Assembly: GCF_007993045.1 (NCBI RefSeq)
Contig: NZ_VOOR01000031.1
Location: 1-64,000, forward strand
Direction: 5' to 3'
Source of the DNA: Phaeodactylibacter luteus
Lineage (GTDB): Bacteria; Bacteroidota; Bacteroidia; Chitinophagales; Saprospiraceae
Length of the DNA stretch: 64,000 nucleotides
The notes beneath the pieces are model-generated. The model was not told the DNA's origin, made no database searches, and worked only from the letters and a program-made list of their open reading frames with translations. Positions 16,222-23,590 of this stretch are shown here, piece by piece (the stretch's first letter is position 1; each line of letters opens with the position of its first letter). Position numbers and translations under genes: made by a program.

Positions 16222-17346
16222 ATGGCCATATCACTACAACTTGAATCTTTCAAGCTCACACAGTTCAAGAATTATGAGTCGGAGCAGATCAGCTGCTCGC
16301 CGGCCCTGACCTGTTTCACTGGGGCCAACGGCATGGGCAAAACCAACCTGCTCGACGCCATCTACTACCTCTGCATGGGCAAAAGCGCTTTCAATACGCC
16401 CGATAGCCAAATTGCACGGCATGGCTCCGATTTCTTCCGGCTTGAAGGGGATTTCCAGCGGGCTGGAACACGAGAGCACATCGTTGCCAAAGTCGTGCCG
16501 CGCAAAAAGAAGGCCCTCGAGCGCAACCGCCTGCCCTACCCTAAACTGAGCGAGCACGTCGGCCTGCTGCCCGTCGTCATGATCGCCCCCGATGACACCA
16601 TGCTTGTCCAGGAAGGCAGCGAAGTGCGCAGGAGCCTCGTGGACAACACCCTGTCCCAGATAGACCCGGCTTACCTCAGCCATTTGATCGCTTACCAAAA
16701 GCTGCTGCAGCAGCGCAATGCCCTGCTCAAACAGTTTGCAGAACAGCGCATCTTTGATAAGGCCATGCTGGAGGTCTACGACCAGCAAATGCTGCGCCCG
16801 GCCCAAGTCCTCTATGAAGCCCGGTCGGCATTCATTGAAGGCTTCCGCCCAAAAGTCAATGCAGCTTACGCCCGGATATCCGGGCAAGCAGAAACTGTAG
16901 ACTGCACCTTTCAGTCTAGGCTGGCCCAAGCCCCTTTTGGGCAGCTGCTGGAAGAGAGGCGGGACAAAGACCGCATATTGCAGCGGACTACCGCCGGGCC
17001 TCATCGCGATGACCTCGTCTTTTCCATTGGGGGCTACCCGCTAAAACGGTTTGCTTCCCAGGGGCAGCTCAAATCTTTTGTGCTCGCGCTGAAACTTGCA
17101 CAATACCAAGTGCTGTTGGAAGAGAAAGGGCTGCCCCCAATACTGCTGCTCGATGACCTCTTCGATAAGCTTGACCCACAGCGGGTAGCGCAGCTGCTCG
17201 GTTTCCTCAGAGAACAGCCCTTTGGGCAGACTTTTATTACCGATACCGATCCGGAACGGATGAAAACCGTGGCTGGACAGAGCGATGCCCTTCACTACCA
17301 AATCACCAAAGGGAAAGCCGCCCGCTATCCCGAAAAACAGATCTAG
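16222..17346 (+). CDS. recF: DNA replication/repair protein RecF
   Basis: This 374-residue SMC-like ATPase acts in RecFOR gap repair, loading RecA at ssDNA gaps. The Walker A motif GANGMGKT is at 34-41. The ABC signature region is FASQGQLKSFVLALKLAQ, and Walker B is ILLLDDLFDKLD. The ATG giving MAISLQLESFKL is chosen. The open frame extends back into the CDF gene with no RecF-like sequence, and a promoter box lies just before this ATG. It is followed after 5 bp by the DUF721 gene, a common Bacteroidota pairing. Confidence 0.96.
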   Translation: MAISLQLESFKLTQFKNYESEQISCSPALTCFTGANGMGKTNLLDAIYYLCMGKSAFNTPDSQIARHGSDFFRLEGDFQRAGTREHIVAKVVPRKKKALERNRLPYPKLSEHVGLLPVVMIAPDDTMLVQEGSEVRRSLVDNTLSQIDPAYLSHLIAYQKLLQQRNALLKQFAEQRIFDKAMLEVYDQQMLRPAQVLYEARSAFIEGFRPKVNAAYARISGQAETVDCTFQSRLAQAPFGQLLEERRDKDRILQRTTAGPHRDDLVFSIGGYPLKRFASQGQLKSFVLALKLAQYQVLLEEKGLPPILLLDDLFDKLDPQRVAQLLGFLREQPFGQTFITDTDPERMKTVAGQSDALHYQITKGKAARYPEKQI

Positions 17347-17351
17347 CAGCT

Positions 17352-17648
17352 ATGGAAAAACGCGAAGCCAACGAAACGACCCTAAAAGATGCGCTCAAGG
17401 CTATGCTTGAACACTACCGGCTAAAAGGCAAACTGAACCAAAGCCGTATCCGCCACCTTTGGGAGGAAATGATGGGGCCTTCTATTGCCAGCTACACGCG
17501 AGACATCAAGCTGTACAACAAAAAGCTGTTCATCATCATCGAATCGGCCCCGCTGCGGCAGGAGCTCGCCTTTGGGAAGGAAAAGATTTGCCGCAACCTG
17601 AACGAAGCCCTTGGAGAAGAGGCCATTGAGGAAGTCATTATCCGATAG
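17352..17648 (+). CDS. DUF721 (DciA-like) protein
   Basis: This 98-residue protein matches DUF721. It starts with an alpha-helical segment, includes HLWEEMMGPSIASYTRDIKL, then IESAPLRQELAFGKEKICRNLNE. DciA, the best known DUF721 protein, recruits the replicative helicase DnaB in bacteria lacking DnaC. The short form with only the KH-like domain is typical in Bacteroidota. Its place directly after recF supports a replication/repair role. Only 12 bp separate its stop from a family A repeat. Confidence 0.88.
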   Translation: MEKREANETTLKDALKAMLEHYRLKGKLNQSRIRHLWEEMMGPSIASYTRDIKLYNKKLFIIIESAPLRQELAFGKEKICRNLNEALGEEAIEEVIIR

Positions 17649-17659
17649 CCAGTTGGCCA

Positions 17660-17847
17660 GGGCGCAAACCAGATAGTCGTTTTTTTTTGGAGGGGGCCTG
17701 CCCCTGCCAGCGGGCAGGTGCCGCTATGCTGCGGGGCTCGCTCTTCGCTCGGCCCTGTCGGGCCTGCCGCCCCTTCGCAGCGCTAGGCCAATGCCAGGCT
17801 ATAAAGCCCAGAAAAGAAGAACGCCTGCGACATTTTGGTTCACGCCA
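17660..17847 (+). repeat. Family A repeat, copy A3 (complete, with flanking direct repeats)
   Basis: The left end GGGCGCAAACCAGATAGTCG and the right end (complement begins GGCGTGAACCAAAATG) are imperfect inverted repeats. The element is flanked by direct repeats AGTTGGCCA (17651-17659 and 17847-17855), a 9-bp target duplication. The core at 17693-17789 has the hairpin CCTGCC/GGCAGG, the conserved CGGGGCTCGCT block and the GCCC-TGTC-GGGC hairpin. It lies 12 bp after the DUF721 stop. Confidence 0.85.
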
Positions 17848-17900
17848 GTTGGCCAGAACAAAATCTGGCTGCGCTCGCTCTAAAAGCCCCCCCAACAAGC

Positions 17901-17940
17901 CAACAAGGCCCGGCTGCAAGCTTGCAGCCGGGCCTTGTTG
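17901..17940. terminator. 40-bp perfect palindrome between convergent genes
   Basis: The 20-nt arm CAACAAGGCCCGGCTGCAAG is followed immediately by its exact complement, giving a 40-bp perfect palindrome with no spacer. It lies between the convergent DUF721 (+) and subtilase (-) genes, 30 bp from the latter's stop. It most likely works as a bidirectional terminator or mRNA 3' stabiliser. T runs are short (TTGTTG). Confidence 0.7.
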
Positions 17941-17969
17941 TTGGGCACCATGATCAGAACAGCCGCCGT

Positions 17970-19652
17970 TTATGGGCGCACGGCTTTCTTATCTTTAGCG
18001 TTCTCGGCATCAGTGCCAGGCCCGCCATCACGGCTTGCGCCCTTCTTTTTGCCTTTGGTCTGCTCTGCCAGCTTAGCTGCGTTGTAGGCATTCACAATGC
18101 CTCCGGTCACGCTCAGGGACTGGAAAGGGACCATATCGTCTTCAGAGCCTGGCTTGATAACCTTAATGGGCTCTTTTTCTACAGAGGCCATCAGGATCTC
18201 CTTCACCTGCGTGGCGGTAAGGTCTGGGTAATAAGAGCGGATCATAGCCGCTACGCCTGCAACAACCGGCGCGGCCATGCTCGTGCCTTGCAAGTTTTGG
18301 TACTCATTGTAAGGCGCAGTAGAGTAAATAGACATGCCCGGGGCGAACAGGTCTACATATCCCGGGCTATAGTTGGAGAAAGGAGCAGCCAGCTGCTCGC
18401 CCTCCTTCCAGTTCAGGGCACCTACCTCGATCCAGTTCTCTGCGTACTTAGCACCGAAGAGGTTGAGGAAGCCCCGCTTGGCAAACTTGTCGGTTGGGAA
18501 GTTGTTCCCTCCGTTGACTTCCTTGCCATCATTGCCCGCAGCGTGTACCAGGAGCACATCGTTCTTGAGGGCATAGCGAACGGCCTCATCCACCAGCTCT
18601 TTGCGGGGGGACGCCCCCTTTCCAAAGCTCATATTGATGACCGTAGCCCCGTTGTCCACAGCGTATACGATGGCAGCTGCTACGTCTTTGTCGCGCTCAT
18701 CGCCATCGGGCACTGTACGGATAGACATGATTTTGACGTTGTTGGCAACACCTTTCATCCCCAGCCCATTGTCGCGCTCAGCAGCGATAATGCCAGCCAC
18801 GTGCGTGCCGTGCAGCGCATCCGGCCCGCGCACATCGCTGTTGCCATAGTTGCGGTCGTAAGGGTCAGCGTAGTTGTCCCCTACCATTGGGCGGGGGTTG
18901 AAATCAGGGTTGTAATGGTACTCGTACTGCCCTTCCAAGTACTCAGCATATCCGCTCAGGTCGTCCAGGATACTTTCAAAAGACTCCCCCTTAGCCATCA
19001 ATGACTTGGTGATCTGCAGGGCGTAAGTCATCATAGGGTCTTCTGTTTCGAACGCCTCGACGTCTTCAGCCTTGATTTCAGCCTTGCCGATCTCCTCTTC
19101 CAAGGTTTTCATGGCTTCCGCGATTGCCGTATACGTGGCCACATTCTCCTGTAAGCCCTCGCGCTTCTCTTCCACCACTTTTTTGTACTCTTCGTACTTG
19201 GCGTACTTCTTTTTGTCCTTTTTAGATAGTTTTTCAGGGTCTTTGCCCTCAAACATATCCTTGTATTTTTTGTACAGCCGGGTCACCTCCAGGTTGTCGT
19301 GCAAAATATTTTCCCCGTCCTTGTTGCCGAGGAAATTCCAGCCGTGGATATCATCAATATAACCGTTGTTGTCGTCATCAATGCCATTGCCGGGTATCTC
19401 GTCCACATTGACCCACATCACATCATCCAGGTCCTCATGCTCGTAATCTACGCCAGAGTCGATCACCGCTACGATGACCTCCTGTCCTTTTTTGCCTTTG
19501 AGGATTTCCTGATAGGCTTTTTCGGTGCTCACACCGGGCACACCGGCAGAAGGGTCAAGGTTAAACCAGTTTTCCGGAGCACTGTCCTGCGCGTTGAGGG
19601 CAACAGAGCCTGCCAACAGCAAACCCAAACCCAGCCATTTTTTCTTAAACAT
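17970..19652 (-). CDS. S8 family serine peptidase (subtilase), secreted
   Basis: This 560-residue subtilisin-like protease has a signal peptide (1-21). The catalytic triad is Asp65 (VAVIDSGVDY), His281 (HGTHVAGIIA) and Ser458 (QGTSMAAPVV), with the oxyanion Asn in HAAGNDG. Between Asp and His there is a long, highly charged insertion (about 120-245) rich in Lys/Glu and predicted coiled. No T9SS tail is visible; the C-terminus is a basic/acidic low-complexity tail. It is convergent with DUF721. A -7 box lies about 90 bp upstream. Confidence 0.95.
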   Translation of the reverse strand: MFKKKWLGLGLLLAGSVALNAQDSAPENWFNLDPSAGVPGVSTEKAYQEILKGKKGQEVIVAVIDSGVDYEHEDLDDVMWVNVDEIPGNGIDDDNNGYIDDIHGWNFLGNKDGENILHDNLEVTRLYKKYKDMFEGKDPEKLSKKDKKKYAKYEEYKKVVEEKREGLQENVATYTAIAEAMKTLEEEIGKAEIKAEDVEAFETEDPMMTYALQITKSLMAKGESFESILDDLSGYAEYLEGQYEYHYNPDFNPRPMVGDNYADPYDRNYGNSDVRGPDALHGTHVAGIIAAERDNGLGMKGVANNVKIMSIRTVPDGDERDKDVAAAIVYAVDNGATVINMSFGKGASPRKELVDEAVRYALKNDVLLVHAAGNDGKEVNGGNNFPTDKFAKRGFLNLFGAKYAENWIEVGALNWKEGEQLAAPFSNYSPGYVDLFAPGMSIYSTAPYNEYQNLQGTSMAAPVVAGVAAMIRSYYPDLTATQVKEILMASVEKEPIKVIKPGSEDDMVPFQSLSVTGGIVNAYNAAKLAEQTKGKKKGASRDGGPGTDAENAKDKKAVRP

Positions 19653-19744
19653 GTATCAATTTTTTGTTTGATTCCAAGATGAGCGGACTTGGCGCATTGG
19701 CCAGGTTTTTTGCTGATCTTGTTGTATACTACCAATAAACGATG

Positions 19745-19752
19745 CAAAATTA
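19745..19752 (-). promoter_or_regulatory. Putative -7 box of the subtilase promoter
   Basis: The minus strand reads TAATTTTG, an exact TAnnTTTG match about 92 nt upstream of the subtilase ATG, implying an 80-90 nt leader. No matching -33 TTTG is seen. Confidence 0.45.
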
Positions 19753-19866
19753 CAGACGTTTCATTAAAGACCGGGTAAAAAATTGCCTTTTGCACAAGCG
19801 TAGCCGTATTAGCCCCCCTCAGCGTGGAATTAACCGCTCATCGGCCGTTAGCGCCAGCCATTTTTG

Positions 19867-19874
19867 CATCTTTG
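19867..19874 (+). promoter_or_regulatory. Possible -7 box of the methyltransferase gene
   Basis: CATCTTTG differs from TAnnTTTG at its first base only and lies 19 nt before the methyltransferase ATG. It is divergent from the subtilase promoter about 115 bp away. Confidence 0.3.
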
Positions 19875-19893
19875 TAGACTTTTACCCCAAGCC

Positions 19894-20739
19894 ATGCTCA
19901 ACATCAAGCTACATATCACGCTGCTGCGCCGCTACCTGGCCTACTACCTTCGGGCTAAGACCCGCTACGATGTGCACCCGCCCTTCCTGTTCCAGCTTAC
20001 CGAAGAGGTGCTCGAAGACGAACGCTTTTATTACGCCTTCCAGGATATTGCCCTGCTAAGAGCGCAACTGCAGCAAAACCACAGGTGGCTAGAATTGACA
20101 GATCATGGTGCCGGTTCGCTCATTAACGGCTCGAAGCGCAGGACTATTGCCGACTTGGCCCGGAATTCCGCCATCAGCAGGGAGAGCGGTGAGCTCCTCT
20201 TCCGGCTGGTCCGGTTTATGCAGCCCAAGCAGATGCTAGAGATGGGGGCTTCCCTAGGCATTTCCGCTGCATACCAGGCGGCAGCGGCGCCGCGCGGCGC
20301 AACGTTCATCACCCTCGAAGGCTGCCCACAGACTGCTGAGGAAGCCCGGTCGAACCTCCAACAGCTAGCTCCCGGCAAAATAGAAGTCCGCACCGGCCCT
20401 TTTGAAGTCTCCCTGCCCCTAGCTTTGAAAGACCTCGGCCGGCTCGACTACCTTTACCTCGATGGCGACCACCGGGAGGGGGCCAGCCTTTCTTATTTCA
20501 ACACCTGCCTTCCCTACGCACATGATGGCAGCGTTTTCGTAATTGCCGACATACATTGGTCTGCCCAAATGGAGCGCGCCTGGGAGCAGCTGAAACAGCA
20601 TCCTGAGGTGACGCTGTCGGTAGACCTATTCCACTTCGGGCTGCTTTTTTTCCGTAAGGCACAACTCGCCCCGCAGTCCGTTTCGCTCATCAAAGCCCGC
20701 TACAAACCCTGGCGCGCTGGCTTCTTTTCGGCTGGCTAG
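19894..20739 (+). CDS. Class I SAM-dependent O-methyltransferase-like protein
   Basis: This 281-residue Rossmann-fold methyltransferase is of the catechol-OMT-like type. SAM-binding motif I is MLEMGASLGISAAYQAAA, followed by FITLEGCPQTAEEARSNL. The metal/acidic site resembles DYLYLDGDHREG. An extra N-terminal helical region (1-90) precedes the domain. I start at ATG 19894 rather than the TTG at 19864. The substrate is unknown. It is a single gene followed by a family A repeat 21 bp after the stop. Confidence 0.88.
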   Translation: MLNIKLHITLLRRYLAYYLRAKTRYDVHPPFLFQLTEEVLEDERFYYAFQDIALLRAQLQQNHRWLELTDHGAGSLINGSKRRTIADLARNSAISRESGELLFRLVRFMQPKQMLEMGASLGISAAYQAAAAPRGATFITLEGCPQTAEEARSNLQQLAPGKIEVRTGPFEVSLPLALKDLGRLDYLYLDGDHREGASLSYFNTCLPYAHDGSVFVIADIHWSAQMERAWEQLKQHPEVTLSVDLFHFGLLFFRKAQLAPQSVSLIKARYKPWRAGFFSAG

Positions 20740-20760
20740 CGGGCGGAGCTGTATCAGGCT

Positions 20761-20961
20761 GGGCGTAAATCAATATGTCGCAGGCTTTGATGCTTTCCGG
20801 GCTTTCGGCTGGCATTGGCCTAGCGCTGCGGAGGGGTGGCCAGCCCGCTAGGGCCGAGCGGATAGCGAGCCCCGCAGCATAGCGGCACCTGCCATCCGGC
20901 AGGGGCAGGCCCCATCACATTGTACAGGGGCAGGCAAAAAACGACAACCGGGTTTGCGCCC
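20761..20961 (-). repeat. Family A repeat, copy A4 (complete, exact flanking direct repeats)
   Basis: This is a reverse-orientation 201-bp copy. Ends GGGCGTAAATCAATATGTCG and the complement of GGGCGCAAACCCGGTTGTCG match at 14 of 20 positions. Direct repeats ATCAGGCT flank it exactly (20753-20760 and 20962-20969). The core at 20818-20913 has hairpin CCTGCC/GGCAGG and loop variant GCCC-TAGC-GGGC. This is the clearest evidence that family A moves by transposition. Confidence 0.88.
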
Positions 20962-21072
20962 ATCAGGCTGGATGCACCAGGGGGCATTACAAGGTTAAAT
21001 GGAGAGCTTTCCCCTCTAGGCTCGCGCAAAACCAAAATTAAAGTTTGAGGGCTGAGCTGTAGCCTTGAAAGT

Positions 21073-21198
21073 ATGGCAGAAACTATTATTTTGTTTTTCG
21101 GGCCGGCGCCACAAGGCGAAGTCACAAAATTTGAGCTTAGCGGGCTAAATGAAAAATTAGTGAGGACGCCAGGTTCATGGAACGTTGATTTGCAATAG
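21073..21198 (+). CDS. Possible small protein (41 residues)
   Basis: This is an ATG-initiated frame of 41 codons beginning MAETIILFFGPAPQG and ending WNVDLQ. It lies in the AT-rich stretch after copy A4 and before the MBL gene. The peptide has a hydrophobic start and no family I recognise. Its TAG stop is embedded in a stem-loop (21195-21228). No convincing promoter box is seen. It could be chance; the AT-richness against a GC-rich background is the main reason to list it. The rest of the 20962-21293 gap holds nothing recognisable. Confidence 0.25.
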   Translation: MAETIILFFGPAPQGEVTKFELSGLNEKLVRTPGSWNVDLQ

Positions 21199-21228
21199 GA
21201 ACGAGCTTCAAATATGCTCGTATCCTAT
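21195..21228 (+). other. Stem-loop in the AT-rich intergenic region
   Basis: ATAGGAACGAGC pairs with GCTCGTATCCTAT (one bulged base) around a 9-nt loop. No T run follows directly, so it is not a standard terminator. It overlaps the stop of the candidate 41-residue frame. Confidence 0.4.
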
Positions 21229-21293
21229 GCCCAACTGGCTATCTGCTTCAATTTTTTTCTATTATTACGGATAAAATGTCTGGAAAATTTTAA

Positions 21294-22214
21294 ATGAGTA
21301 AAATATATTTTAATATGATTAAAGTGATTGATCTTAAATTCCTAGGGCACCCTGAAGCCATAGCCGCTTTTTTGTTGGAAACAGCAAACGGGCCCGTCCT
21401 CTTCGAAACAGGCCCCTACGCTACTTTTGGACAGCTCGAAGAAGGGCTGGCCAGGCATGGCTATGAGCCCGGAGATGTAAAACATGTTTTCATCACCCAT
21501 ATCCATCTGGACCATGCCGGTGCAGCATGGGCGCTTGCCCAATCCGGCGCCACCATCTATATGCACCCTTTCGGGGCAGCCCATCTGCACGACCCCAGCA
21601 AACTGATGGCCTCAGCCGCACGGATTTATGGAGATGACATGGAACGGTTGTGGAGCGATATGAAAGGCATACCTATGGAACAGATACGGGCCATGGAGCA
21701 TGAGGAAGCCATTGAAATTGGCGGGCAGCTGATAAAATCCTGGCACACCCCAGGGCATGCAGTGCACCATATTGCTTGGCAAGTAGCAGATAGCCTGATA
21801 GCCGGCGATGTAGCCGGTGTGGCCATAGCGGGCGGGCCGGTAGTGCCCCCCTGCCCGCCGCCAGATATCAACATCGAAGACTGGAAAGCCTCCATACAGC
21901 TGATGCGCAGCCTTCCACTTGCTCAGGTCTACCTGACCCACTTCGGGCGCATTGCGGGGCCTGCCCTGCCTGCCCACCTAGACGAGCTGGAGAAAGAGCT
22001 GGATGTATGGGCTGCATGGATAAAGCCCGAATTTGATCAACAGCACGACCCCGCAAGCATCACACCAAGGTTCCAAGCCTTTGTTGCGGCCCGCCTAAAG
22101 GGCAAGGGCGTGAGCGGGGAGCTGCTAGAAGTGTACGAAAGTGCCAACCCCAGCTGGATGAGCGTGGCGGGGCTGCTGAGGTATTGGAAGAAAAAGGCGG
22201 CATCTGGCCTGTAA
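21294..22214 (+). CDS. MBL fold metallo-hydrolase
   Basis: This 306-residue metallo-beta-lactamase-fold hydrolase has the zinc motif THIHLDHAG (HxHxDH). Further ligands are the His in WHTPGHAVHH, the Asp in SLIAGDVAG and the His in YLTHFGR. Length and the C-terminal helical extension fit glyoxalase-II-like or general MBL hydrolases; the substrate cannot be inferred. Two possible ATGs exist (21294 and 21315). The first is kept. It is convergent with the cyclotransferase-like gene across a hairpin. Confidence 0.92.
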   Translation: MSKIYFNMIKVIDLKFLGHPEAIAAFLLETANGPVLFETGPYATFGQLEEGLARHGYEPGDVKHVFITHIHLDHAGAAWALAQSGATIYMHPFGAAHLHDPSKLMASAARIYGDDMERLWSDMKGIPMEQIRAMEHEEAIEIGGQLIKSWHTPGHAVHHIAWQVADSLIAGDVAGVAIAGGPVVPPCPPPDINIEDWKASIQLMRSLPLAQVYLTHFGRIAGPALPAHLDELEKELDVWAAWIKPEFDQQHDPASITPRFQAFVAARLKGKGVSGELLEVYESANPSWMSVAGLLRYWKKKAASGL

Positions 22215-22333
22215 GCCCCACGCTGGTGGGGAAAAACTACTGATTTAAGAGGATTCCCATAATTCACATCATTTCTACTTGGCATCGGACAGCAGCAATG
22301 CTTACCTTCATGTTGTAGTAACGCTTAGTCCAG

Positions 22334-22377
22334 CCGCCACTGCATGGGAAAAGTCCCAAGCTGTGGCGGTTATTTTT
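22334..22377. terminator. Hairpin terminator between convergent genes
   Basis: Stem CCGCCAC/GTGGCGG with an inner GGGA/TCCC stem is followed on the plus strand by TTATTTTT. It serves the MBL gene on the plus strand and overlaps the end of the minus-strand cyclotransferase-like gene (stop at 22370). Confidence 0.65.
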
Positions 22378-22783
22378 GCTGCCTCCACCCTACATAGTCG
22401 CCTGAGACAATCCGCTCTAGCCCAATAACAGGCCAAGCGTACCAATAACAGGCTGCCATCAGGCGGCGCCCCCCGGCCAGCTCCACTTCTACGCAGCCCC
22501 TGCTGTACTCGTGGGGAACAGGAGACGAACCGTCGCACCCTTCATAAGCATCCAACAGCCGGTACAAACTAGCAGCTTCTTCTATCCGGTATACTTCTCC
22601 CCAGACCCATTCATCTTCCGCAGATGCGGGCAGCATACCAGGGTAATCCCCAACGCTGTAAAGCTGGCCCTGTGCCCGGCCCGGCCCAATACACCTTGCC
22701 CATTCCTGGAGGTAGCGGGCTGGCCCTGCCCCAATTTCAGAACGGAGCGTCCCATAAACAAAAAGGTGTTCAGGCTGGCTCAT
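22370..22783 (-). CDS. Gamma-glutamylcyclotransferase-like (AIG2 family) protein
   Basis: This 137-residue protein has the family-defining opening FVYGTLRSEIG (substrate loop YGTL) and the acidic YEGCDGSSPV segment near the expected catalytic Glu region. The enzymes release 5-oxoproline from gamma-glutamyl compounds. Its ATG lies inside proB, so the two genes overlap by 14 nt in different frames. It is the third gene of a proA-proB unit, suggesting a link with glutamate/5-oxoproline/proline metabolism. A longer frame starting 4 codons earlier (MATCM) is possible. Confidence 0.82.
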   Translation of the reverse strand: MSQPEHLFVYGTLRSEIGAGPARYLQEWARCIGPGRAQGQLYSVGDYPGMLPASAEDEWVWGEVYRIEEAASLYRLLDAYEGCDGSSPVPHEYSRGCVEVELAGGRRLMAACYWYAWPVIGLERIVSGDYVGWRQQK

Positions 22784-23558
22784 GCAGGTTGCCATTGAAG
22801 CGGGTGTGAGGGAACTGCCCGTTAAGGGCCCCGGAGATAAAATCCGGCTGATTGCCATTGACGATCCTCATCTCAAGCCCGTGCCTGAGGCAGAGCTCGG
22901 CGGCATACACTTTGGAGGTCATGCCACCTGTGCCCAGCCCATTCTCCCGCTCCTCAATGAAGGCCTTCACCTGCTCTACCTCTGCCACCTGCTCAATGAG
23001 CCTGGCTTCGGGGTGGAGGTGCGGGTTTTGGGTATAAATGCCATCGATATCGGTGACGAGCATCAAAATAGCTGCCCCACTGATGATCGCGACATAGGCT
23101 GAAAGCTTATCGTTGTCGCCAAATACGATTTCATCTACCGCCACCGTATCATTCTCGTTGATGATAGGGATATAGCCGAATTCCAAGAGCTTGTGCAGGG
23201 TATTTTTCACATTCTCCCGTGCGGTATCATTGTCAAAGTCCCTATAAGTCAATAGGCACTGCGCTACCTGAAGCCCCAAGCTGCCGAAAACCTCGTCGAA
23301 AATCCGGATCAGCTTAGGCTGCCCGATCGCGGCCAGTGCCTGCTTGGAATCGATCTGTGCTGTGGAGACCTGATGTATTTCTGCAAACTGCCGGGCGGTG
23401 GCAATCGCGCCAGATGCTACTAAGATGACATCATAGGCTCCCCTTACTGACAAGATCTGACGGGCCAGCTGCTCAATGACAGCGTACGAGATGCGGTTAC
23501 TGCCCTTGGTAAGCGTGGAAGTTCCGACTTTGATGACTAGCTTTTGCTTTTGCTCCAT
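22770..23558 (-). CDS. proB: Glutamate 5-kinase (short, without PUA domain)
   Basis: This 262-residue amino-acid-kinase-fold enzyme catalyses the first step of proline synthesis (glutamate to glutamyl-5-phosphate). Motifs are VIKVGTSTLT at the N-terminus, LVASGAIATA, PIINENDTVA, and the GTGGMTSK region. It lacks the C-terminal PUA domain found in the 367-residue E. coli enzyme, a form known in other bacteria. The ATG at MEQKQKL is chosen. It follows proA by 32 bp and overlaps the cyclotransferase-like gene by 14 nt. Confidence 0.95.
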   Translation of the reverse strand: MEQKQKLVIKVGTSTLTKGSNRISYAVIEQLARQILSVRGAYDVILVASGAIATARQFAEIHQVSTAQIDSKQALAAIGQPKLIRIFDEVFGSLGLQVAQCLLTYRDFDNDTARENVKNTLHKLLEFGYIPIINENDTVAVDEIVFGDNDKLSAYVAIISGAAILMLVTDIDGIYTQNPHLHPEARLIEQVAEVEQVKAFIEERENGLGTGGMTSKVYAAELCLRHGLEMRIVNGNQPDFISGALNGQFPHTRFNGNLHEPA

Positions 23559-23590
23559 TTTGTGTCCTTTCAACAAGCAGACAAGTGCAT

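Noticed and set aside
20820-21125. Recurring small frames with RGSLPARP or GARCPLGP peptides at several loci
   Set aside because: They are translations of the family A core in different copies and frames, not proteins.
22216-22231. Short hairpin CCCCAC/GTGGGG after the MBL gene as its terminator
   Set aside because: No T run follows; the larger hairpin at 22334 is a better terminator.
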